A stretch of 64,000 nucleotides of DNA from Acidimicrobiia bacterium (GTDB lineage: Bacteria; Actinomycetota; Acidimicrobiia; Acidimicrobiales; Aldehydirespiratoraceae): NCBI GenBank assembly GCA_022821685.1, contig JAJEDD010000045.1:1-64000 (forward strand), read 5' to 3'. The number at the start of each line of letters is the position of its first letter. Position 1 is the stretch's first letter. The translations under genes were made by a program, and so were the position numbers. Shown piece by piece: positions 17,018-25,388 of this stretch. The notes below the pieces were generated by a model. That model searched no databases. It had not been told where the DNA came from and saw nothing but the letters and a program-made list of their open reading frames with translations.

Positions 17018-18096
17018 GACGGGCTTGACTGCGGCAGGCTCGGGGCGCGCCGGAAGCGTTCGGGGTCGGCCAGGAAGGCTTCGGTTGTGGCGGGGCCGTA
17101 GCGGCTGAGCACGACGTTTTGGCCGATGCCGTCGACCCGGTCGGTTCGGTCTCGCCACAGCAGCACCGGCACCCCCAATAGCGCGCACTCCTCCTGGATT
17201 GAGCCTCCGTCGGTGATGGCGAACGGCGCCTGTGCGAGCGCTCGCACAAACTCGGCGTAACCGGCCATCGGCACCAGCTGCGCGCCGGAGGCCTCCAGGT
17301 CGGCTTGATCGGCGGAGCTGAGGGCCCGTCGGGTGGGCTCGTGGACGTACCAGCGCACCGGGGTCGTCTGGGCCAGCCGCACAATCGTGCACACCAGCGC
17401 CTGTCGGCGGCGGCGCCGGTGCAGGTTCTCCACCCGGTGCATGGTCACCACCACCGGGCACGGCGCGCTGGGCGATCGGGCGCCTCCCGGCTGGTCGAGC
17501 CCGGCCGGCGCGTCTGCGGTGTGTGGCTCCAGGGCGGCTCGGAGCGCGTCGCTGATGGTGTTGGACGATCCGGTGATGATCCGCCCCTTGACGCGGCGCC
17601 TGCGCAGATCGTCGGCGGCGGCGGCGTCGGGCGCGAAGAGCAGGTCGGCGAGCCGGTCGACCGCCACCCGGATGATCTCCTCGGGAAAGGGGTGCAGCCA
17701 GCGGTGGGTGCGAAGGCCCGCCTCGACGTGGGCCAGCGCCAGCCCGGCCCGCTTCGCCATGAGCGCGCCCAGCAGCGTGGTCGGCGTGTCGCCGTGAACC
17801 ACGCAGATCCCCGGGCGCCCGCCGAAGACGGTTCGCGCGAGTCGCCGGGGCCGGGCCAGCTTGCGGCTCAGTCCCGCCGCCCACCACAGGGCGGCCGGCA
17901 CCGAGTCGACGCTGCGCCTGCCGCCCATCGAGTGGTCGGGCGCCCGCAAGCCCAGTTCCTCGCGGAACGATTCGGACCGGTCGGCGTGCTGGCCCGAGTC
18001 GATCAGCCGGTAGGGGAGGCCGGCCGACTCCATGCGCCACAGCAGCGGCGCCAGCTTGATGTACTCGGCCTGGGTGCCGATGAAGACGTGGATCAA
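16954..18096 (-). CDS. wecB: UDP-N-acetylglucosamine 2-epimerase
   Basis: A 380-residue non-hydrolysing epimerase that interconverts UDP-GlcNAc and UDP-ManNAc. Visible motifs are FIGTQAEYIKLAPLLWRM at the start, DSGQHAD, VHGDTPTTLLGALMA, HVEAGLRTH, PFPEEIIRVAVD, TMHRVEN and DGGSIQEECALLGVP. The usual RxxTERPE reads RDRTDRVDG, a conservative E-to-D change. The TTG start (18094-18096) overlaps the stop of the upstream gene (TTGA), so it is probably translationally coupled. The C-terminus overlaps the convergent DPM1-like gene by 64 bases. Confidence 0.88.
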   Translation of the reverse strand: MIHVFIGTQAEYIKLAPLLWRMESAGLPYRLIDSGQHADRSESFREELGLRAPDHSMGGRRSVDSVPAALWWAAGLSRKLARPRRLARTVFGGRPGICVVHGDTPTTLLGALMAKRAGLALAHVEAGLRTHRWLHPFPEEIIRVAVDRLADLLFAPDAAAADDLRRRRVKGRIITGSSNTISDALRAALEPHTADAPAGLDQPGGARSPSAPCPVVVTMHRVENLHRRRRRQALVCTIVRLAQTTPVRWYVHEPTRRALSSADQADLEASGAQLVPMAGYAEFVRALAQAPFAITDGGSIQEECALLGVPVLLWRDRTDRVDGIGQNVVLSRYGPATTEAFLADPERFRRAPSLPQSSPSQEILEVLNDWIIGWTRTETP

Positions 18097-19145
18097 GGCG
18101 CCGCACCATCCGAACGCGGCACCGGATCGGCTTCGGCCGAAGTGCGCCTCGCGGCGAGGAGCTCAGCGACGGCGGCGGCCAGCAGGTCGCGCACCAGCAG
18201 CACCAGCCTGAAGCCGAAGATCAATATGCCGAGCGCTAGGGGATCGGCCGCGCCGAGCAGCGACGGAACGGTCACCTCCACCACCCCGATTCCCTGCGGC
18301 GCGATCACCGAGAGAAGTCGCATGCCTCCCCAAGTGAGCACGAAGGCGCCGGCGAGGCGGGCCGTCCCGAAGCCGTCGGCGACCTCGAAGGCCCGCATGT
18401 ACAGGCAGAACACCGCCGCGGCCCAAGTCCAGTAGCAGGCCGCCGCCGCGATCATGTGCAGATAGCCCGGCCACCTGAATCCGCTTACGGGCGTCAGGCT
18501 GTCGAGGCCGCGCCGTCGGGCCACCGCCGCCACCACCCGTCCCGCCACCGACGGCGAAGCGGCGATGATCACCCCGGCCGCGCACAGCAGCGGGATGGCC
18601 AGCCCTCCGGGCAGCCCGCCGCCCCAGCCCAGCAGCACGAGGCCGTAGGCCACCGACACGGCCAGGCTCACCGCCATCTCGAGCGCGGCGGTGAGGGCGA
18701 GTGGTCCGGCCGCAACGCCGCGGCGCTGCATCAGAGCCACCCGGCTGACCACGAACGTGACCATCAGCGGCACGTATCTCGCCGGCAGGGAACGAGCCGC
18801 GGTCTCGACCAGGTCGCGCCAGCGGGGGCGCTGGCCGAGCAGGCGCAGGCTCACGAGCCAGAAGTAGGCGCTGAGCGCAATCAGCCCGAACCCGGTCGAG
18901 AACGATGCCGCCACCAGCACATGGCGTGCGCCCGCGAGGTCTCCGAGAAGGTCGGACACCTCCTGGCGGCGCGCTGCCACCAGCACGGGCACGGCGGCGG
19001 CCAGCACGGCGAGGTATGCGATTCTCAGCCACCTCAGCAGGCGTCGCAGCCACGGGCGACCTGTCACCGGGCTGGCAGCCCACCGCCCGCGGAGAGTGGC
19101 GCCACCGGTGTCCGAGTCACTGGCCGCGGGATCGACGGGGCTCAT
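18093..19145 (-). CDS. Lysylphosphatidylglycerol synthase TM region/UPF0104-like membrane protein
   Basis: A 350-residue protein with about eight membrane segments and a basic N-terminal cytoplasmic stretch. The spacing of segments, the SLPARYVPLMVTFVVSRVALM segment and the late GIGVVEVTVPSLLGAADPLA motif match the flippase-like domain family (MprF N-terminal half, AglD, UPF0104). Members translocate or regulate lipids and lipid-linked sugars, but the substrate here is unknown. The ATG at 19143-19145 starts a two-gene unit with wecB. Confidence 0.75.
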   Translation of the reverse strand: MSPVDPAASDSDTGGATLRGRWAASPVTGRPWLRRLLRWLRIAYLAVLAAAVPVLVAARRQEVSDLLGDLAGARHVLVAASFSTGFGLIALSAYFWLVSLRLLGQRPRWRDLVETAARSLPARYVPLMVTFVVSRVALMQRRGVAAGPLALTAALEMAVSLAVSVAYGLVLLGWGGGLPGGLAIPLLCAAGVIIAASPSVAGRVVAAVARRRGLDSLTPVSGFRWPGYLHMIAAAACYWTWAAAVFCLYMRAFEVADGFGTARLAGAFVLTWGGMRLLSVIAPQGIGVVEVTVPSLLGAADPLALGILIFGFRLVLLVRDLLAAAVAELLAARRTSAEADPVPRSDGAAP

Positions 19146-19260
19146 GCGAGCGGCTCGCGCATCTGGCTCGATGGATTGATGCGACTCATCTCATTCCAGG
19201 CGACGGGTCGAACGGCTGAGGCAACTGGCTCGACGGGGCTCGACGCGGCGTCAACACCTC

Positions 19261-19287
19261 AGAGCGAGCGCAATTTCGCTCGGCCTC
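19261..19287 (-). repeat. Minimal element remnant J: two ends fused into a hairpin after csaB
   Basis: Directly after the csaB-like stop codon the minus strand reads GAGGCCGAGCGAAATTGCGC, then TCGCTCT. This is the left end joined to the right end of the repeat, with the whole core missing. It can fold into a stem of about ten pairs and could act as a terminator. Confidence 0.7.
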
Positions 19288-20481
19288 TCACTGGATCAGC
19301 TCGAGCAGGTCGTCGAGCGCGGCGTAGTTGACCTTCAGGCGGTCTTGCAGCACGCCCCGGGCCTCGGCCGTGAGGTGCGACCTGTCCTGCGCCTCGCTCG
19401 CCGCGTCGATCAGCGTGCGGGGCTCGAAGCGCCCCGCGTCGAGCGGCGCCAGATCGATCAGCGAGGCCCAGCCTCCGCCCTCGGCGGCGAGCGATTCCAT
19501 TTTCGGAGAGTAGTCCAGCACCACCGCCGCCTGATCGTTGAGCAGGGCGGCGACCGCGCCGTGATAGCGCATGGTCACTACCAGGCGGCTACGGGCCACC
19601 TCGGCGAGCGCGTTGTCGATGTCGAGCGCGACCATCTCGGCGTCCGTCTTCATCTGTTGTTGCAGCGCGGCCAGCATGGGGGTGTCCTGGCTCGGCTGAA
19701 AGGGCAGCAGCCGCAGCGTCATGCCGCTGTGCTCGGCCAGTGCGTCGAGCGATCGCGCCAGTTGATCCGTCCAAGGCTGCCAGGACGTGCGGGTCTTGGC
19801 TGCCGCGGTGCGGATGCCTGGGCGATTCGGGGGGCGCAGGATCACGCCGATGGTGTCGCCGCGGTCGCGGCCAGTGCCCGCCGGGTCCGTGGGCGTTGCC
19901 GGGCGCGGGTGCGGCGGTGGGGTGGCGTCCGGCCCGCTCGAAACGCGCTCGGTGTCTCCGGCGAGCACCGGGTCGGCGCCGACGGCCACGTCGGGCACGC
20001 CCCAGTGGCGCAGGCGCTGGGCCGAGGCGGCGTCACGCGTCACGACTCGGCAGGCCCGGCGCAGCTCCGAGACCGCCATGCGCCGCCCGCCGGCGCCGCG
20101 GACGTGTCCCGCTCCCAGGCCGACGGCCGCGACTGCGGCCCGCTCTCGCCGGTGGGTGGACGGCACCGAGCGCCTGAAGGCGCGCAGCCGTGACATGTGG
20201 AACCAGATGTTCCACGGCGACGTCTCCGACTGCACCACGCCTCCGGAGAGGATCATGGCCTGCGCCCCGCGCAGCGACCGGCGCAGCGCCGGGCCGCCCG
20301 CCGGCGAGCGGTGATCTGCCGCGTCGATGCCATGGACGGTGGTCGTCCGCTCGGGATCGATCGACACCGCCACCGGCTCCGCCCCCCGGGCCCGCAGGGC
20401 GGAGGCCATGCATCTCAGGATCATCTCGTCGCCCAGGTTGTCCGACCCGTACCAACCCGCAAGAGCGATCCTCAGGGCCAT
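19288..20481 (-). CDS. csaB: Polysaccharide pyruvyl transferase (CsaB-like)
   Basis: A 397-residue protein. The N-terminal MALRIALAGWYGSDNLGDEM motif (GxxNxGDE) is the hallmark of the PF04230 pyruvyl transferase family. It is followed by ILSGGVVQSETSPWN and, near the C-terminus, MRYHGAVAALLNDQAAV. CsaB adds ketal-pyruvate to wall polysaccharide, the ligand of SLH domains. An SLH-bearing protein is encoded at 10607-12586, so the pair makes functional sense. The stop codon is flush with repeat remnant J. The gene is divergent from birA. Confidence 0.85.
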   Translation of the reverse strand: MALRIALAGWYGSDNLGDEMILRCMASALRARGAEPVAVSIDPERTTTVHGIDAADHRSPAGGPALRRSLRGAQAMILSGGVVQSETSPWNIWFHMSRLRAFRRSVPSTHRRERAAVAAVGLGAGHVRGAGGRRMAVSELRRACRVVTRDAASAQRLRHWGVPDVAVGADPVLAGDTERVSSGPDATPPPHPRPATPTDPAGTGRDRGDTIGVILRPPNRPGIRTAAAKTRTSWQPWTDQLARSLDALAEHSGMTLRLLPFQPSQDTPMLAALQQQMKTDAEMVALDIDNALAEVARSRLVVTMRYHGAVAALLNDQAAVVLDYSPKMESLAAEGGGWASLIDLAPLDAGRFEPRTLIDAASEAQDRSHLTAEARGVLQDRLKVNYAALDDLLELIQ

Positions 20482-20620
20482 AGCGGCGGCATCGGTGTGA
20501 TCGAGGCTGACCCGCCCCGAGCTTGCTGCGTCGGCTCTGGTGCCAAACGGTGGGCTCGTCGGGGCACCGTGATCGCCGCCGATCCGTTCAGGGCGGCTGG
20601 AAGCACGTAGGAGAGCATGG

Positions 20621-21646
20621 GTGGCTCTGCCTAGCCGATCGCGGCTCGGATCGCACAGAATGCTCGCTGTGATGTCCTCGGCGGGACCGGACGATCCGCT
20701 GGCACGGTCGGCGCGCCGGTGGCTGCCGCTGAGCTGCGAGGCGGCTCGTCGGGCCGGGCTGGGCGAGCTGCTCCACGCCGCCGCCACCGCGTCCACCAAC
20801 GACGACCTGGCGGCCGGGGCCCGGCGCGGCGAGCGCTGGCCAGCGGTGCTGGTGGCCGACCACCAGACGGCGGGAAGGGGTCGCCTGGGGCGCCGCTGGT
20901 CCGATGCTGCCGCGGGGTCCCACCGCGGCGAGGCCTCGCTGCTGGTCAGCTTCCGGCTGACCGTGCCGACATCGGGGTCCGCAGAGGCCGAGCGGCCCGT
21001 TGGCGCAGCGAACAAGGGTGGGACTGACCCCGCAGAGGCCGAGCTTGCGAGGCCGTGGCCTGAGCGGCCCGTGAGCGAAGCGAACAAGAGCGGGACTGAA
21101 GCCGAGACGCTACGGGCTCGTCCCTGCCCGCGCCCGCCAGAAGACTGTGTGGCCGCGGTCGCGGCCGCTGCTCTGGCTGCGGTGGCTCAGGCCCTGCCCG
21201 CGGGGGGCGCGGCAGTGCGGTCCAAGTGGCCCAACGACCTGCTGATCGAGTCCGATGCGGTCTCGGGGAAGCTGGCGGGGGTGCTGTCGGAGCTGGTCGA
21301 CGGCGATCCGCCGGTGGTGGTGGTGGGTCTCGGCCTGAACCTGGCCGAGGCGCCCGCCGAGCCCGGAGCGGTCGCGCTGGCCCAGGTCGCAGGCGCGGCC
21401 ACCCGCGACGAGCTGTTGGGGTGGATCATCGATGAACTGCCCGGCGGCCTCGCCGACCCCCGCAAGGCCCGGGCCGACCTCAGGGCTGGGTCGGCCACGC
21501 TGGGGCGGACGGTCAGGGTGCAGCGCACCGACGGCACCGCGGTGGTGGGCACGGCCATCGACATCGACGCGGCCGGACGCCTGATCGTGGCCGGCGATGG
21601 CGGCGAGGTGCTGATCGACACCGGCGACGTGTTCCACCTGCGCTAG
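20621..21646 (+). CDS. birA: Biotin--protein ligase carrying an in-frame repeat insertion
   Basis: A 341-residue monofunctional (no HTH) ligase. ASTNDD (58-62), ADHQTAGRGRLGRRW (79-93) and the catalytic lysine in RSKWPNDL (200-207) are intact, as is the C-terminal SH3-like domain (about 285-341). Residues about 121-167 come from two tandem copies of the dispersed repeat, placed in the loop between the FRLTVP strand and the helix before the catalytic lysine. Without them the length would be normal (about 290). GTG 20621 is chosen for the AGGAGAG five bases upstream. It should biotinylate the carboxylase at 12668-14410. Confidence 0.92.
   Translation: MALPSRSRLGSHRMLAVMSSAGPDDPLARSARRWLPLSCEAARRAGLGELLHAAATASTNDDLAAGARRGERWPAVLVADHQTAGRGRLGRRWSDAAAGSHRGEASLLVSFRLTVPTSGSAEAERPVGAANKGGTDPAEAELARPWPERPVSEANKSGTEAETLRARPCPRPPEDCVAAVAAAALAAVAQALPAGGAAVRSKWPNDLLIESDAVSGKLAGVLSELVDGDPPVVVVGLGLNLAEAPAEPGAVALAQVAGAATRDELLGWIIDELPGGLADPRKARADLRAGSATLGRTVRVQRTDGTAVVGTAIDIDAAGRLIVAGDGGEVLIDTGDVFHLR
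20981..21120 (+). repeat. Dispersed palindromic elements, tandem copies E1 and E2 (in frame in birA)
   Basis: E1 (20981-21030) reads GCAGAGGCCGAGCGGCCCGT then GGCGCAGCGAACAAG. Its centre has been deleted between two CGAGCG words. E2 (21031-21120) keeps GAGGCCGTGGCCTGAGCGGC and GCGAACAAGAGCGGGACTGA but lacks the AATAGGTGAG segment. Both are in the same translated frame, giving AEAERPV and [15 protein letters not shown]. Confidence 0.9.
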
Positions 21647-21685
21647 CCCCTCAACACAAGCCTCAGAGCGACGGGGGACCGGCGT

Positions 21686-21691
21686 TACGCT
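21686..21691 (+). promoter_or_regulatory. Minus-10 box TACGCT, leaderless start of LCP gene
   Basis: TTACGCT is followed by eight bases and then GTG 21700. The same TTACGCT plus eight bases precedes the ATG at 40774. This supports GTG 21700 over the in-frame TTG at 21691. Confidence 0.55.
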
Positions 21692-21699
21692 TGCCCTCC

Positions 21700-23265
21700 G
21701 TGCCGGACCGACCCTCAACGCCGTCGAAGTCGCGGCTCAGGCGCACTTGGCCGCAGCGGCTAGTGATCGTGGCCAGCCTGGTGGTGATCGTGGCGGCGGT
21801 GGCGTCGGCGGAGACCGTCAACTATGTCGACGAGGTCTGGGAGGAGTACCAGCCGGTGCAGTTTCCCGAGACCGTCCAGTACGGCCGCGAGCTGCTGCGC
21901 CCCGACACCGAGCCGGGCGAGCCCGTCAATTTCCTGGTGGTCGGCACCGACAGCAGCATCGACGTCCGCCCGGACGCCGACGCCGACGGCGGGGTCGGCG
22001 GGAAGGCCCTGGCCGACGTCATCATGCTGGTGCGCCTCGACCCCGGAGCGAAGTCGGCGTGGGTGCTGTCGATCCCGAGAGACCTGTGGGCCGAGATCCC
22101 CGGCGCGCAGGACCACAAGATCAACTCTGCCCTGCTCATCGGCGGCGCCCCGCTGCTGGTGGAGACGGTCCGATCCATGTTCGGTGTGGAGATCAACCAC
22201 TACATCGAGATGGACTTCACCGGGTTCGAGCAGGTGGTGGACTCGCTGGGAGGGGTGCCGGTCTGGTTCCCCCATCCGGCCCGCGACCCCAAGTCTGATC
22301 TGAACATTGAGACTCCGGGCTGCCATATCCTCACCGGCGAGCAGGCCCTGCAATATGTGCGGAGCCGCACCTACACCGAGTTCATCGACGGGCGGTGGCG
22401 GATCACCGGGGGCAACGACTTCACCCGGATCGCCCGTCAGCAGGACTTCCTGGTGCTGGCCCTCGACCGGGCCATCAGCCGCGGGGCCAGGAATCCGACC
22501 ACCATCGTCAGCATGATCGACGCGGGGGCCGCCTTCGTGGCCTTCGACCAGGACTTGACTCTGGGCGAGCTGGTGTCGCTGGCCCAGGACTTCTCGGACT
22601 TCAACCCCGAGAACCTGCAGCGCCAGAGCCTCGAGGTCTACACGCTGTTCTGGCCCGACGGCCGCTACAAGGGCGAGGCGGCCTACCGGCGGGCCAACGA
22701 GGCCGTTCTCGACGTGTTCCGGGGGGTGGCCGACGCGGCCAGCCCCTCGGAGGTGCAGTTGAGGGTGGCGGGGTTCAACCAGTTCACCCGAGAGGACGCG
22801 ACTGAGGCGCTGGCCGGCGAAGGCTTCGAGGTGTTGGAGCAGCTCAGCGCCGGGGCCATTCCCGAGACCGTCGTGCTGCATGGCCCCGACGACGCCGAGG
22901 CCGCCCTGACGGTGGCCCGCTACCTCGATCCGGTGCCCTACGTGGTGGAAGACGACGATGTCGCCGGAGTGACGGTGGTGCTCGGCGCTGACTACCGGGG
23001 GGTGCTGTTCCTGGCCCAAGAGCCCCTGAGCGTGGTGCGCGACCAGGTAGAGGGCCGGGGCTCTCCCGCCGTCCTGCCCGACCCGGCTTCGGGTTTCGCA
23101 CCGGCTGCGGCCCCTGCGGCCGCGCAACAGGGATCGGCCGGTGTGGGCGCGTCGGCCGAGGGCCGGATGGAACCCGCAGTCTTCGTTGTGGCCCAGCCGG
23201 CCGAGGACGACCCGGCACCGGTCTCCATCCTGGGTCGCCCACCCCCTGGAGAGTCCTGTGGCTGA
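21700..23265 (+). CDS. LytR-CpsA-Psr (LCP) family glycopolymer transferase
   Basis: A 521-residue membrane-anchored protein with a basic N-terminus and one signal anchor (LVIVASLVVIVAAVASA). The LCP domain has VGTDSSIDVRPDADADG, the SIPRDLWAEIPG arginine motif, INSALLIGG and QALQYVRSRTY. A LytR_C domain (about 345-440) and a Pro/Ala-rich tail follow. LCP enzymes move polysaccharide from polyprenyl carrier to peptidoglycan (or arabinogalactan to peptidoglycan in mycobacteria). The last eight bases overlap ugd. In M. tuberculosis an LCP gene (Rv3267) is also close to nucleotide-sugar and birA genes. Confidence 0.88.
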   Translation: MPDRPSTPSKSRLRRTWPQRLVIVASLVVIVAAVASAETVNYVDEVWEEYQPVQFPETVQYGRELLRPDTEPGEPVNFLVVGTDSSIDVRPDADADGGVGGKALADVIMLVRLDPGAKSAWVLSIPRDLWAEIPGAQDHKINSALLIGGAPLLVETVRSMFGVEINHYIEMDFTGFEQVVDSLGGVPVWFPHPARDPKSDLNIETPGCHILTGEQALQYVRSRTYTEFIDGRWRITGGNDFTRIARQQDFLVLALDRAISRGARNPTTIVSMIDAGAAFVAFDQDLTLGELVSLAQDFSDFNPENLQRQSLEVYTLFWPDGRYKGEAAYRRANEAVLDVFRGVADAASPSEVQLRVAGFNQFTREDATEALAGEGFEVLEQLSAGAIPETVVLHGPDDAEAALTVARYLDPVPYVVEDDDVAGVTVVLGADYRGVLFLAQEPLSVVRDQVEGRGSPAVLPDPASGFAPAAAPAAAQQGSAGVGASAEGRMEPAVFVVAQPAEDDPAPVSILGRPPPGESCG

Positions 23266-24538
23266 CCCCGCCGGCGCGGCGGTGGCGGTGGTCGGGGCGG
23301 GATATGTGGGCCTCACCACCGCGGCGTGCCTGGCCCACCTGGGCCACCATGTCGTGTGTGCCGACATCGACGAACCCCGGATCGTCGCACTCCAGCACGG
23401 GGAGGTGCCCATCCGCGAGCCGGGGCTGGACGAACTGGTGGCGGCCGGACTCGATTCGGGCCAGTTGGCTTTCGCTCGCGGCTCCGCCGAGGCAGCCGCG
23501 GGCGCCGACTTCGTCTTCTTGTGCGTACCCACCCCGACCGGCCCCGACGGCAGCGCCGACCTCAGCTTCCTGGAGGCCGCCGCGGCCGAGATAGGCCAGA
23601 GCCTGCGGCCCGCAGCGGTGGTGGTCAACAAGTCCACCGCCCCTCCGGGCACCGCCCGGTTCCTGGCCGGGATCCTAAGAGGCCGAGCAGAGGTGGCGGT
23701 GGTGGCCAATCCCGAGTTCCTGCGGCAGGGCTCCGCCGTGGGCGATTTCCTCAACCCCGACCGGGTGGTGGTGGGCGCCGCCGACACGGACGCGGCCGAG
23801 CGGGTTGCCGGGCTCTACGCCGGCATCGACGCGCCCGTGCTGATCACCGATGCGGCCTCGGCCGAGACGGTCAAGTACGCGGCCAACGCCTTCCTGGCGA
23901 TGAAGCTGACGTATGCCAACGCGGTGGCCGCGCTGTGCGAGGCGGTGGGCGCCGACGTGGGCGACGTGCTGGTGGGCATGGGACAGGATCGGCGCATAGG
24001 CCTCGACTATCTGAGGCCCGGGCCGGGGTGGGGCGGCTCGTGCCTTCCCAAGGACACTCAAGCCCTGATCGGCGCGGCGTCGGCCGCCGGCTACGACTTC
24101 GCGCTGCTGCGGGGCGTGGTGGAGGCCAACGAGGCCCAGTTCGCCCGGATCGTCGAGAAGGTCGCGTCCAGGGTGGCGCTGCCGGGGGCCCGCATCGCGC
24201 TGCTCGGCCTGGCCTTCAAGGCCGGCACCGACGATCTGCGCAGCTCGCCCGCGGTGGAGATCGCCTGGCGGCTGGTCGCCGCCGGAGCGGAGGTGCGCGC
24301 CCACGATCCGGCTGTCGGCGCCGCCGAGGCCGGCATCGTGATGGCCACCGACGCCTACGAGGCCTGCGACGGCGCGGCCGCGCTGGTGGTGGCCACCGAG
24401 TGGGACGAGTTCAAGCACCTCGACTTCGACCGAGTGGGGCGGCTCATGGCCGAACGCCACGTCATCGACGCCCGCAACCTGCTGGACCGCGACCAACTAG
24501 AGCGCCAAGGCTTCACCTACACAGGCATAGGCCGATGA
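23258..24538 (+). CDS. ugd: UDP-glucose 6-dehydrogenase
   Basis: A 426-residue enzyme oxidising UDP-glucose to UDP-glucuronate with NAD. It has VAVVGAGYVGLTTAACLA at the start, VPTPTGPDG, KSTAPPGT, NPEFLRQGSAVGDF and the catalytic cysteine in GWGGSCLPKDTQAL, then GLAFKAGTDDLRSSP. GTG 23258 has a GGAGAG site about five bases upstream and overlaps the LCP gene by eight bases, so the two are co-transcribed. It supplies uronic acid for the polymer made by this locus. Confidence 0.92.
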   Translation: MADPAGAAVAVVGAGYVGLTTAACLAHLGHHVVCADIDEPRIVALQHGEVPIREPGLDELVAAGLDSGQLAFARGSAEAAAGADFVFLCVPTPTGPDGSADLSFLEAAAAEIGQSLRPAAVVVNKSTAPPGTARFLAGILRGRAEVAVVANPEFLRQGSAVGDFLNPDRVVVGAADTDAAERVAGLYAGIDAPVLITDAASAETVKYAANAFLAMKLTYANAVAALCEAVGADVGDVLVGMGQDRRIGLDYLRPGPGWGGSCLPKDTQALIGAASAAGYDFALLRGVVEANEAQFARIVEKVASRVALPGARIALLGLAFKAGTDDLRSSPAVEIAWRLVAAGAEVRAHDPAVGAAEAGIVMATDAYEACDGAAALVVATEWDEFKHLDFDRVGRLMAERHVIDARNLLDRDQLERQGFTYTGIGR

Positions 24539-24602
24539 AGGCACCGACAATCCCTCGCATCGCAAGTGGCGGGGTGGGCGCCGGGGTATTGCGGGGCGGC
24601 GA

Positions 24603-24608
24603 TAGCGT
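24603..24608 (+). promoter_or_regulatory. Minus-10 box TAGCGT, leaderless start
   Basis: TAGCGT is separated by eight bases from GTG 24617, and no ribosome-binding site is seen. Confidence 0.45.
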
Positions 24609-24616
24609 GGCGGGCC

Positions 24617-25369
24617 GTGGCCAAGGCTAGTTCGTCGAAGAAGGTCCAGCGGGCTGCCCGGGCGGCGGCGTCGTCGAAGGGGGCCCGCGAGCGGCGCGAG
24701 ATCGGCTTTCCGCTGGCGCTGGCGGTGGTGGTGATCCTCGGGGTGGCTCTGGTGATGTTCGCCCGGTCGTCGCGCACGCCGGCGGCGTCGCCTCGGGTGG
24801 GCAACGACCACTGGCACTCGGCCTACGGCATCTACGACTGCGACCGGTTCCTGCCCGCCTTCACCAGCGCCGCCGATCCCGACGGCATCCACTCCCATCA
24901 GGACGGCGTGGTCCACATCCATCCGTGGAACAGCTCCGCCGCCGGCGATCAGGCCAACCTCGACGTGTTCTTCGAGGCGATGGGGGCCAGGGTCACCGAC
25001 GACGAGATCAGCGGGCCCGGCATCGGCGTGCTGGAGGCCGGCTCGGACTGCAACGGCGAGCCGACCGTGATCCGGGTGGTGCGCTTCGCCCGGACCGACC
25101 CCGACTCCCTCGCCGGCAGCGCCGACGATCCGGTCAGCACGCTCACCGAGCTCTACGAGGCGACCGACACCTACAGCGACGACTTCGGCGACGTGCGCCT
25201 GCTCGGCGACCTGGAGGCGTTCACCTTCGCCCGGGTCCCGGTCGGCGCCGAGATCCCGCCGCCGCCCGAGGACCGGCTCCAGACCGCCCTGGGGGCCTCG
25301 GCCGGAAACCTGCTCTCCACCGGGCCCGAGACCGACCTCGACCCGACCGACGCCCCGCCCGCCGAATAG
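24617..25369 (+). CDS. Single-pass membrane protein with His-rich motif, unknown function
   Basis: A 250-residue protein. A Lys/Arg-rich cytoplasmic N-terminus (about 1-30) is followed by one membrane segment (GFPLALAVVVILGVALVMF) and an outside domain. That domain begins with NDHWHSAYGIYDCDRF and has a HSHQDGVVHIHPWN cluster of five histidines that could bind a metal. The rest is acidic and ends in a Pro-rich tail. I recognise no family. It lies between ugd and the guanylyltransferase gene, 19 bases before the latter. A similar HSH...H motif occurs in the cupredoxin-like protein at 27512-29323. Confidence 0.75.
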   Translation: MAKASSSKKVQRAARAAASSKGARERREIGFPLALAVVVILGVALVMFARSSRTPAASPRVGNDHWHSAYGIYDCDRFLPAFTSAADPDGIHSHQDGVVHIHPWNSSAAGDQANLDVFFEAMGARVTDDEISGPGIGVLEAGSDCNGEPTVIRVVRFARTDPDSLAGSADDPVSTLTELYEATDTYSDDFGDVRLLGDLEAFTFARVPVGAEIPPPPEDRLQTALGASAGNLLSTGPETDLDPTDAPPAE

Positions 25370-25388
25370 CAGCAGGGGCGGCACCGGG

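Noticed and set aside
23676..23690. AAGAGGCCGAGCAGAGG inside ugd, resembling the left end of the dispersed repeat
   Set aside because: Only about 12 bases match, no core follows, and the residues fit the conserved ugd sequence, so it is probably chance.
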